A stretch of DNA of 10,903 nt from Candidatus Moraniibacteriota bacterium (lineage in GTDB: Bacteria > Patescibacteriota > Minisyncoccia > Moranbacterales > GCA-2747515). Position 1 is the first letter of the stretch. The number at the start of each line of letters is the position of its first letter. The DNA lies in assembly GCA_029933995.1 (NCBI GenBank), contig JAOZNB010000041.1:1-10903 (forward strand), in the 5' to 3' direction. Under the pieces are notes generated by a model. The model made no database searches. It was not told where the DNA came from and saw nothing but the letters and a program-made list of their open reading frames with translations. The position numbers and the translations under genes were made by a program. Positions 1 to 6,365 of this stretch are shown one piece after another.

Positions 1-1
1 G

Positions 2-259
2 GAATTGGAATTTTATGATTTTATGAGTGTCATATTTTTATCAAGTATTATAGCTGCAGTACCAATTAGCATGGGAAATATAGGAGTAAAAGAATGGGCA
101 TACGTTTTTCTATTTGGAATATTTAGCGTGGACGCAAGTGCAGCTGTTACTGTTGTAATTCTTTCGCGCGTGTTGCAAATGATGGTAAGTTTTTTGGCAG
201 TACCTTTTTATTTTCAAAACAAGCGGGAATTTAAAAAAAACAAATGTAATACTTTTTAA
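2..259 (+). CDS. Flippase-like membrane protein (UPF0104 / LPG_synthase_TM type), 3' end only
   Basis: This is the C-terminal part of a gene that begins upstream of the window; the frame is open from base 2 and ends at TAA. The visible 85 residues contain two or three hydrophobic segments. Between the first two is a short stretch PISMGNIGVKEWA, which matches the P-x-S-x-G-x-x-G-v-x-E signature seen near the C-terminus of the lysylphosphatidylglycerol synthetase TM / UPF0104 family. The protein then ends in a short Lys/Asn-rich cytoplasmic tail. Family members are polytopic inner-membrane proteins, often found beside glycosyltransferases and suspected of moving or modifying lipid-linked substrates. 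That would fit the PMT-type transferases downstream, but the substrate cannot be read from this fragment. The assignment rests on the motif and the hydrophobic pattern only. Confidence 0.7.
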   Translation, partial: ELEFYDFMSVIFLSSIIAAVPISMGNIGVKEWAYVFLFGIFSVDASAAVTVVILSRVLQMMVSFLAVPFYFQNKREFKKNKCNTF

Positions 260-266
260 TACGTGT

Positions 267-285
267 TATAATATTATAGTATAAT
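267..285 (+). promoter_or_regulatory. AT-rich promoter region with two TATAAT boxes
   Basis: The 44-bp gap before the gene at 304 contains two exact TATAAT hexamers (267-272 and 280-285). No convincing -35 hexamer lies 16-18 nt upstream of either. The region is very AT-rich, so chance matches are likely. It could be the start of the 304-1636 transcript. Confidence 0.3.
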
Positions 286-303
286 AATTTAAATAAAATA
301 AAT

Positions 304-591
304 ATGAAAAGTGGATATTATATTGCAATTTTTGTTGTAATTGCAGTAGTAGTTGGTGGAGCTCTTTTGTACAATGCTAGTACAGTTTATGATGTTCCTA
401 ATGGCGAAGTAACAACGATAAAAAAGACATCTGTTACAAAACAAGATGATAAAGTTATTGTTGAAAAAGAAATTAATGTTTTGACCGATGAAGATTTTGA
501 AATGGATGAATTTGATTATATTGATAGCATGGATATGAGTGAATTTGATGATTTAGACGATCTTGTTGTTGATGAGGTTGTGGCATTTTAA
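304..591 (+). CDS. Small membrane-anchored protein with acidic C-terminal tail, unknown function
   Basis: I do not recognise this 95-residue protein. Residues about 5-23 form one strongly hydrophobic helix with a single Lys in front, so it is probably a signal anchor or uncleaved signal sequence. A polar stretch (25-58) follows, and then a very acidic tail (about 60-92) rich in Asp and Glu interleaved with Met and Phe. There are no Cys residues and no catalytic motif. The upstream bases are A/T only, with no SD. The gene lies 25 nt before the secreted coiled-coil gene at 617 on the same strand, with no terminator between them, so they are probably co-transcribed. The partner also ends in an acidic tail, which suggests a shared location or ligand such as cations or a basic partner; this is inference. 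The ATG at 304 is the first in frame and gives a complete hydrophobic helix. Confidence 0.7.
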   Translation: MKSGYYIAIFVVIAVVVGGALLYNASTVYDVPNGEVTTIKKTSVTKQDDKVIVEKEINVLTDEDFEMDEFDYIDSMDMSEFDDLDDLVVDEVVAF

Positions 592-616
592 ATAATAAGC
601 ATAAATATATAATAGT

Positions 617-1636
617 ATGAAAAAATATCAGATGATTGGTAGTATCGCATTAGTTGTTGTAATGTCAGGAACAGTGGTTTTTGCTGCGCCAGTTGATAAA
701 GATGTAAAAGCAGCAGAACGTGCTGAAAAGAAAGTAGAACGTGAGACAGTGATGGCAGAAAAAAAAGTAGAGCGTGTTGAAAAAATGGAAGTAAAAAAAG
801 CAGAAATTGAAACAAAAAAAGTTGCAAAAGCTTATGAGCGTGTCACAAAGACAATTTCACGTTTGGAAGGTCAATCTGAAAAACGTAAGGAGATAGGTAT
901 GGCTAAAATCACAAAGAGATTTGAACAGGTGCAGACAAAGCGAATAGTACAAAATAAGGAATTGGATTCTCAAAGATTAAAGAGAGATGGACAACGAGAA
1001 ACATTTTATGCTAATTTAGAGGCAAAAGCTCAGACAGATGAGCAAACTACTGCAATTGCAACATTTAGGACGATAGTTGAGAAGGCTGTGACTGATAGAC
1101 GTATAGCAATTGACTCTGCAACCCAAGCACTACAAGCTGATGTAGATAAATTAACTGCATATAAAGTAGCTGCGATTGAAGATGCTTATGCTGATTATCA
1201 AGCGTCATATAAGTTAGAGCTCGCTAAAGCAGGAGGCGCATGCGATGAAGATGCAACAACTGATGATTTAAAAAATATTGCAAAGGATCTTAATGCAGAA
1301 CTTAAAGCTGCAAATGCAACATTTCGTAAAGATGTCCAAGCAATGAGACAAATTGGCCCAGAAGTACAGGAATCAGTTGCAGTGCGTAAGGTAGCTGTAA
1401 AAGATGCTATCAGTGTGTTTAAAGCGACGGTTGACGCAGCACGTGCAGATCTAATAAAAGCATTTGGCGGAGAATTAGGGGTAGATGATAATACAGATAC
1501 GGATGATGATGAGGATGAATTTGAAGGTGAAAAAATTAATGAGGATGGAGAAGTTGATGCTAAAGATGAACTTGAAGATGAGAAAAAAGAAATAGAAGTT
1601 GAAAAAGTTGAAGAGTTTGAAGAAGAAAAAGAATAA
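617..1636 (+). CDS. Secreted Lys/Glu/Ala-rich coiled-coil protein with acidic tail, unknown function
   Basis: This 339-residue protein starts with a classical signal peptide: MKK, a hydrophobic core to about residue 22, and a likely cleavage site around VFA-A-P (23/24). The mature part is almost wholly helical in composition. It has heptad-like Ala/Lys/Glu/Val stretches at about 27-110 and 115-200, rich in Lys and Arg, then a short GGACDED turn with the only Cys (near 205), then more helix. The last 56 residues or so (from about 284) are a low-complexity Asp/Glu tail. The protein therefore has a basic body and an acidic end. I recognise no family; a cell-surface or periplasmic structural role is plausible but unproven. 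There is no SD before the ATG. It lies 25 nt after the acidic-tailed small protein, and a strong hairpin terminator starts 20 nt beyond its stop. Confidence 0.75.
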   Translation: MKKYQMIGSIALVVVMSGTVVFAAPVDKDVKAAERAEKKVERETVMAEKKVERVEKMEVKKAEIETKKVAKAYERVTKTISRLEGQSEKRKEIGMAKITKRFEQVQTKRIVQNKELDSQRLKRDGQRETFYANLEAKAQTDEQTTAIATFRTIVEKAVTDRRIAIDSATQALQADVDKLTAYKVAAIEDAYADYQASYKLELAKAGGACDEDATTDDLKNIAKDLNAELKAANATFRKDVQAMRQIGPEVQESVAVRKVAVKDAISVFKATVDAARADLIKAFGGELGVDDNTDTDDDEDEFEGEKINEDGEVDAKDELEDEKKEIEVEKVEEFEEEKE

Positions 1637-1655
1637 TATTCTCATAATTCAAAAT

Positions 1656-1686
1656 AAAAAACACTCCAATTATGGGAGTGTTTTTT
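1656..1686. terminator. Bidirectional rho-independent terminator
   Basis: Arms AAAAAACACTCC (1656-1667) and GGAGTGTTTTTT (1675-1686) pair perfectly around a 7-nt loop. The T run on the plus strand and the A run on the 5' side make it usable in both directions. It closes the 304-1636 unit and could also stop transcripts arriving from the minus-strand transferase pair, for which I see no nearer terminator. Confidence 0.9.
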
Positions 1687-1761
1687 ATTATTCCTAAAAA
1701 CCACCAGCATAGAAAGGTGATTGCGTTTAAAGCGTAGCAAGTATATAATTTTTCTATAATA

Positions 1762-1890
1762 TTAAAAAGTTTCTAAAGTATGTAAGTATAAGATTCCGGA
1801 TAATGTTATTTCTATATCAATCACTTCGTTCTTGAAAAAATAAACATTTCTGGAATGACACTTAAAAAATATCTAAAGATTGTAAAAAAT
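1762..1890. repeat. Degraded inverted-repeat element with flanking direct repeats
   Basis: ATTCCGGA at 1793-1800 is the imperfect inverse of TCTGGAAT at 1849-1856 (7 of 8), and a TTCGTTC-type centre lies between them. The layout resembles small MITE-like repeats ending in GGAATGACA. Outside it, TTAAAAAGTTTCTAAAG (from 1762) is closely repeated as TTAAAAAATATCTAAAG (from 1862), continuing with partial similarity through GTAA. Both similarities are modest and the DNA is AT-rich, so this is a tentative call. The rest of 1691-1761 holds nothing I can identify. Confidence 0.35.
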
Positions 1891-1904
1891 TGTAGGAAAG
1901 GCTT

Positions 1905-2063
1905 TTAAAAAAGAAATAATAAAATATTAGCTATTAAACTAATATAAAAAAATAAATAAGTTACTAGGCTTTCGCAGGCGTAATCTGCAGGATAGAAGCC
2001 ATCAGTATTGCTGGTAATCTTCACTTTGTAGTAATTGTAATGTTGGTTGCTGTAGAGACGCAT
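1905..2063 (-). pseudogene. Possible gene remnant or orphan micro-ORF (52 codons)
   Basis: On the minus strand an ATG located inside the palindrome at 2052-2079 opens a 52-codon frame ending in TAA. Residues about 8-36 look protein-like (NYYKVKITSNTDGFYPADYA, then CESLVTY) and have a higher G+C content than the flanks. The remainder runs into AT-rich DNA read as Phe/Leu/Ile. No SD or promoter is evident and I recognise no family. It may be the surviving part of a larger gene whose 5' end was replaced by the palindrome, or it may be chance. Confidence 0.3.
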
Positions 2064-2079
2064 TGTAATGCGTCTCTAC
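2052..2079. repeat. Perfect palindromic repeat with GTAG...CTAC ends (REP-like)
   Basis: GTAGAGACGCAT at 2052-2063 is the exact inverse of ATGCGTCTCTAC at 2068-2079; the centre TGTA can add one more pair. No T run follows on either strand, so it is not a canonical terminator. A decayed copy of the same sequence lies inside the coding region at 7722-7750. It sits 36 bp beyond the stop of the minus-strand gene at 2116 and may fold at the 3' end of that mRNA. Confidence 0.8.
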
Positions 2080-2115
2080 GTATGAAATGATAATTCCTTG
2101 AAAAAATAATATTAC

Positions 2116-4089
2116 TTATTTTTCAACTTTTATAATTTTGATAAAGTTAGAAGGGCGATTATTTATGTGTATTTCGTGTACAGTATTTTTTTTGATAAAT
2201 TGTGGGTTATGTGGGTCTATATTGATTAAGTTATTTTCAATTGTACCAACAAATTTAATTGGCTGTGTAAGTACGCCACGTCGTGTATAAACAAGATAAC
2301 TAACATCAGTATGGTCCGTAGGTATTTCGTTAGAGATTATACACTTACCTATGAAAAATTGGCAGATACCTCGATGATCACTCCATATTACAATATTTTG
2401 TGCATTGGGAAGTTGATTGAGGTACTCAGCAGCTTCATAATTACCGTAGCCCCATGTATCTGTTACAGAATATTCTTTTGGTAGGAAAAAATTGAGATAT
2501 GTAAAGTAGTGCGGTTTTATGAGCCAGAGAGAAAATATTTGTATGATGATTATAATTGTAAATGCAAATATATAATATAATTGTTGCTTAGTTTTGTTAA
2601 CTCTTGATAATAGTTCGTGCAGTCCAAGAGCGCTCAAAAATATATATGGAACATATAACATAATACCGTATCGGATATTTACAAATATATCAGCAAATAA
2701 TCCACCTATGAAAAATATAAAAGGGAAGATTGTGAGACAATAAATAATTGGTTCATATTTTTTATTTTTTAGTTTATTAAATAAAGTTAGAATCCAAAGA
2801 AAAAATATTAGCACAAAGTTTAAAGGCGTAAGTGAGAAAATGAGATTTTGAGACTGCACAAGAAGTGCTTTTGCAAAAAATATTGGTAAAGCATTATTTG
2901 AAAATTGTGGAAATAACATTTCATCACCAACACGACTTGTCTCTTTGAGATCATTGAGTTGAATAATCGATCCATGAGTCCAAGCATTCAAAAGTGAAAA
3001 AGTAAAAAGTAAAACCATTACACCAATACCAATCTTAAATAATATACTCACAAAAATTGGATATTTTCGTAATAATATGATTGCAAGAGATGGTAGGATT
3101 ATAGTGAGTGTGGTAAATATAGCAAGACTTACTAGTAACATCGGAATTGTTCTGTAATCGGCTTCTGTAATAAATATAAATTTTTGCAAGTTTGTTATTT
3201 TTAAAAATATATTGACAATAGGTTCAAATGGCGGAGAATATAGTGTGCCATAAAGAAAGTGAGATGGTTTATTAAATACTGCTGGAAGAAATAATGCAAA
3301 AGTGACAAAAGATGTTAGTGTTATTAGAATTAAATTTTTGCTATACGTAGTAATTAATTTTTTGATTGGTGTGGCTTTGTCATTAAATACTGCATAAAGA
3401 AAAAAGAATAGGGGATACAAGAGAAAAAGTAAGTTTGCAGTATATTTAGACAACAATGCTGCACCAGTTGCGAGACCTGTTATGAAAATTAGATATTTTT
3501 TCTGTGTGTATGTAAGTGCAATAAATGACAATATTGCTACGGCAGAAGTTCCCCACAGTAGTGAATCTGGGTTTATAATTCTACTAATTCCTATTAACGT
3601 TGGGCTTAATCCCACAAGAAGTACCAGACTACCAGTAATAAAGTAGTTTTTTGTTATCTGATAAGTGAGAAAAAAAATAAGAGGTATTATGAGGAGTGCA
3701 TTAAATAATAAAATTGGCAGTCGTAGTGCATAATTAAATTTAGATGTAATGTCTGTGTGAAACATATCGTACATTTTTACATCCTTACCTCGCTTCTCAT
3801 CGTAGTAGGTGTGAGTATTTTCTCCAGCAATATCTATATGCTCATTTGGGGATGGACCAAATAACATACCAACGCCAGAGGTAAGAGCGACTGTTACGCC
3901 GGGCTTGTCATTGATACGTGTTTTTTTAACATTATGCTCTTTGATGGCATTTATGTATTTTTCTATGCGATCATATTTCCAAAAATGCTCATCAGTTGTT
4001 TCAAATTTTGATATATTATATATTCCAAATGATAAAAATAATAATACAGAAATAAAGAGGGGTAGAAATTTTAAATATTTTTTATACAT
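2116..4089 (-). CDS. PMT/ArnT-like (GT39-type) membrane glycosyltransferase, paralogue of the next upstream gene
   Basis: This 657-residue polytopic protein has about 10-12 hydrophobic segments. After TM1 (about 7-26) the first outside loop carries TTDEHFWKYDR, placing an Asp-Glu pair (D33, E34) where GT-C enzymes of the PMT/ArnT group keep their catalytic acid. NDKPGVT follows at 60-66. Such enzymes take sugar from polyprenyl-phosphate donors on the outer face of the membrane and attach it to protein, lipid or glycan; the acceptor here is unknown. After the last TM comes an extracytoplasmic domain of about 110 residues with YEAAEYLN, LPN, WSD and a Cys pair (C576, C583), all shared with the 740-residue neighbour. 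The ATG lies 4 nt after that neighbour's stop, so the two are almost certainly one transcript. There is no SD. Confidence 0.85.
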   Translation of the reverse strand: MYKKYLKFLPLFISVLLFLSFGIYNISKFETTDEHFWKYDRIEKYINAIKEHNVKKTRINDKPGVTVALTSGVGMLFGPSPNEHIDIAGENTHTYYDEKRGKDVKMYDMFHTDITSKFNYALRLPILLFNALLIIPLIFFLTYQITKNYFITGSLVLLVGLSPTLIGISRIINPDSLLWGTSAVAILSFIALTYTQKKYLIFITGLATGAALLSKYTANLLFLLYPLFFFLYAVFNDKATPIKKLITTYSKNLILITLTSFVTFALFLPAVFNKPSHFLYGTLYSPPFEPIVNIFLKITNLQKFIFITEADYRTIPMLLVSLAIFTTLTIILPSLAIILLRKYPIFVSILFKIGIGVMVLLFTFSLLNAWTHGSIIQLNDLKETSRVGDEMLFPQFSNNALPIFFAKALLVQSQNLIFSLTPLNFVLIFFLWILTLFNKLKNKKYEPIIYCLTIFPFIFFIGGLFADIFVNIRYGIMLYVPYIFLSALGLHELLSRVNKTKQQLYYIFAFTIIIIIQIFSLWLIKPHYFTYLNFFLPKEYSVTDTWGYGNYEAAEYLNQLPNAQNIVIWSDHRGICQFFIGKCIISNEIPTDHTDVSYLVYTRRGVLTQPIKFVGTIENNLINIDPHNPQFIKKNTVHEIHINNRPSNFIKIIKVEK

Positions 4090-4093
4090 AATA

Positions 4094-6316
4094 TTATTGA
4101 TTATTTTCTAATACAATTATTGAATCACCTGGAATAATTTTAATATAACTCGCTGATCTATTTGCTGGATGAAGTTCAAATACAGAGTTGGTTGAATCAT
4201 ATAGCTTATCTAATCGTAGGTTGTAAGTGGATAAATTTATTAAACGCTGTTCAGTTAAATGTCTTATTCTGTATTCACTTGCCTTTGACATTACATAATA
4301 ATCATAATCAGTACCATTCTCACTAAATATATCTAAATGAGGGGAATGATTGCAATAACCATTGAATACAACGCAAACACCATTTCTATCAGACCAAACT
4401 TTTAACTCTTCTGAGTTAGGTAGGGAATTTAAATACATACCAGCTTCATAGCTACCATCACCCATATCTTTTGGATTTACTATGTATTTTTGTGGAAGAA
4501 ATGAACTTGTATAAACAAAATAATGAGGCTTGATTGTAAAAAGGGTATAACATGATGTAATGATGGTTATAAAAATAAGAATTGCAAAGAGAACTGGTTT
4601 TTTGAAATAAGTAATTAATGAATACCAGCCAAATGCACTGATGGTAAAAAAAAGGGGATATAGGATTATTTGATAACGAACGGTAGAGGCAACAAGACTA
4701 ATAGTTGAGCCTAGATAGTAAATTATTATGAATAAAAGCAAATTCCATATTACAAAATGAGAAAAAGTTTTTGATTTTTTAAAAAATAATGTAGTAACTC
4801 CTAATATGAGTCCAGTGAGTACAATAGGTGAAATACTGAATGTAGCAGAATAAAATCCTGATAAAAATATTTCAAAAATAGAAAATGCATCATTTCCTTT
4901 TGGTGCAGCTACTAAAGTTTCAAAATCAATAAATTGATTTGGAAAATATGTATTTGTAAAAATAATAAATAAAGCAAATAAAAAGATGCTGGGAATAAGA
5001 AAATATATAAATTTATATATTTTTTGTAAAAAAGTTGTAGCAAGTGTAAATAATTTTGATTTTAATAAGAAATTATCTATCAATAGTAAACTACAAAACA
5101 TAACAAAGGGCTTCCAAATAGGTAAAAAGGCTTGGCTCCATAAAGTTCCAAGTAGTAATCTATCTGGTTTTAGCCATACACCAGGAAATAAAATGTAAAA
5201 AATTGAAAGTGCAATAAATATAACAATGAAAATATCTATTATCTTATTACGTAAAAAGCTTTGTATATTATTATGTTTCTTGAGAAAAATTGTTTCTATA
5301 AAAATTTCGATTATAAAAAAGACAATAAGTAAATTTGCTACATATTTTGTAAGAAGTGATAATCCTAGAAATATTCCAGTTAGATAAAGCCAATTATAAT
5401 TTTTTGTTTTGATATATAAAAAATATAAAAGCAATGTTAGGGGCATAAATACCCAGCTCAGAGCATCTGGATTTATTAGTCTGCTTATACCTAGTATAAT
5501 AGGCGATAGTGCTAGCAGAGAGGTGGTAAATAAGCCTATTTGCCAATTAAATAATTTTGCAATGATGTGATAGAAAATAAATAACATTAAAGAGGTGAAC
5601 AATAGAATGGGGATGCGCATTATAGCAAGCATGTTCATGAGCTTTTCAGCATCGTCAAAGTTGTGATAAAAATCTGATGGAGTAGTCCAGATTAATCCTA
5701 TGCCTGAGATTGCAGCTAAAGTTACACCAGGTTTGTCGCTTGGGCGAGTATTTTTCCAATCTCTTTCCAATATATTTGGATAATATTTTTCAATTCTGCT
5801 TTCAGTTCCATATGTCCATAGCTTTTCATCAACATATGAAGATTTATTTATATTATATAGTCCAAAGCAAGTATGAATTGTGATCAAAATAAAAAGTGTT
5901 ATAAGTATCCAAGGAGTATAAAGCTTGTTTGGCGTTTGTTTTGGTGAAGTATTGTTTCTTGAGATGTTTAAGCGTTTTATAAAATATAATCCAAGTAAAA
6001 TAATCCAAAGCCCTACAAATATATGAAATATGTAATGAATAGAATTTGTTAAATTTAGTCCAGCTATCATTAAAAGAATAGTTGGTGAAGTTAGAGTAAA
6101 AAAAGTATAAATTTTGTTTTGTAATCTTGATTTATATAAAATGAAAATGATAGCACATATAATACCAAAAAAAATAGCATAAAGAGGTAGTAGAGAATTT
6201 AGTATGTGAAATTGTGGTATAAAATCTAGTTTATGTGCAATTATTATGATTGTTATAATAAATAATGTGAGAGATGGTGTTGAAAGTAGCTTATTATTTT
6301 TTAGAAAAGTTTGCAT
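4094..6316 (-). CDS. PMT/ArnT-like (GT39-type) membrane glycosyltransferase with extra N-terminal membrane domain
   Basis: This 740-residue protein is the first gene of the minus-strand pair. It is colinear with its 657-residue neighbour from about residue 134 onward: TM helix, then YVDEKLWTYG with D163/E164 as probable catalytic acids, then SDKPGVT (193-199). Multiple TM helices follow, then a C-terminal outside domain with YEAGMYLNSLPN, VWSD and C648/C655. Both proteins close with a related N-x-V-x-E-[IL]-H...NR...[FY]IKII segment, so both appear full length. The N-terminal 130 residues or so (about four extra hydrophobic helices and a Ser/Asn/Lys-rich linker) are absent from the neighbour. 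Membership in the PMT_2-like GT-C group is from motif and topology; donor and acceptor are unknown. There is no SD; TATAAT lies 19 nt upstream on this strand. Confidence 0.85.
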   Translation of the reverse strand: MQTFLKNNKLLSTPSLTLFIITIIIIAHKLDFIPQFHILNSLLPLYAIFFGIICAIIFILYKSRLQNKIYTFFTLTSPTILLMIAGLNLTNSIHYIFHIFVGLWIILLGLYFIKRLNISRNNTSPKQTPNKLYTPWILITLFILITIHTCFGLYNINKSSYVDEKLWTYGTESRIEKYYPNILERDWKNTRPSDKPGVTLAAISGIGLIWTTPSDFYHNFDDAEKLMNMLAIMRIPILLFTSLMLFIFYHIIAKLFNWQIGLFTTSLLALSPIILGISRLINPDALSWVFMPLTLLLYFLYIKTKNYNWLYLTGIFLGLSLLTKYVANLLIVFFIIEIFIETIFLKKHNNIQSFLRNKIIDIFIVIFIALSIFYILFPGVWLKPDRLLLGTLWSQAFLPIWKPFVMFCSLLLIDNFLLKSKLFTLATTFLQKIYKFIYFLIPSIFLFALFIIFTNTYFPNQFIDFETLVAAPKGNDAFSIFEIFLSGFYSATFSISPIVLTGLILGVTTLFFKKSKTFSHFVIWNLLLFIIIYYLGSTISLVASTVRYQIILYPLFFTISAFGWYSLITYFKKPVLFAILIFITIITSCYTLFTIKPHYFVYTSSFLPQKYIVNPKDMGDGSYEAGMYLNSLPNSEELKVWSDRNGVCVVFNGYCNHSPHLDIFSENGTDYDYYVMSKASEYRIRHLTEQRLINLSTYNLRLDKLYDSTNSVFELHPANRSASYIKIIPGDSIIVLENNQ

Positions 6317-6334
6317 ATAAACTCAAAAGAAATT

Positions 6335-6342
6335 ATTATAAT
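6335..6342. promoter_or_regulatory. Divergent promoter core between two transferase genes
   Basis: The 49-bp gap between the divergent starts at 6316 (minus) and 6366 (plus) contains ATTATAAT, which gives a TATAAT hexamer on both strands (6337-6342 plus, 6335-6340 minus). Further TATAGT/TATAGC boxes follow on the plus strand; one ends 6 nt before the ATG at 6366, so a nearly leaderless plus transcript is possible. No good -35 hexamers are seen. Confidence 0.35.
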
Positions 6343-6365
6343 AGTATAGTTAGTATAGCGAATAA

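Noticed and set aside
588..827. Minus-strand frame of 79 codons
   Set aside because: It lies mainly opposite the Lys/Glu-rich start of the secreted coiled-coil gene; its Leu/Phe-rich content is the complement of those codons. There is no SD or promoter.
2052..2079. Terminator of the minus-strand transferase pair
   Set aside because: The stem is perfect but no T run follows on either strand. The hairpin at 1656-1686 is a better stop.
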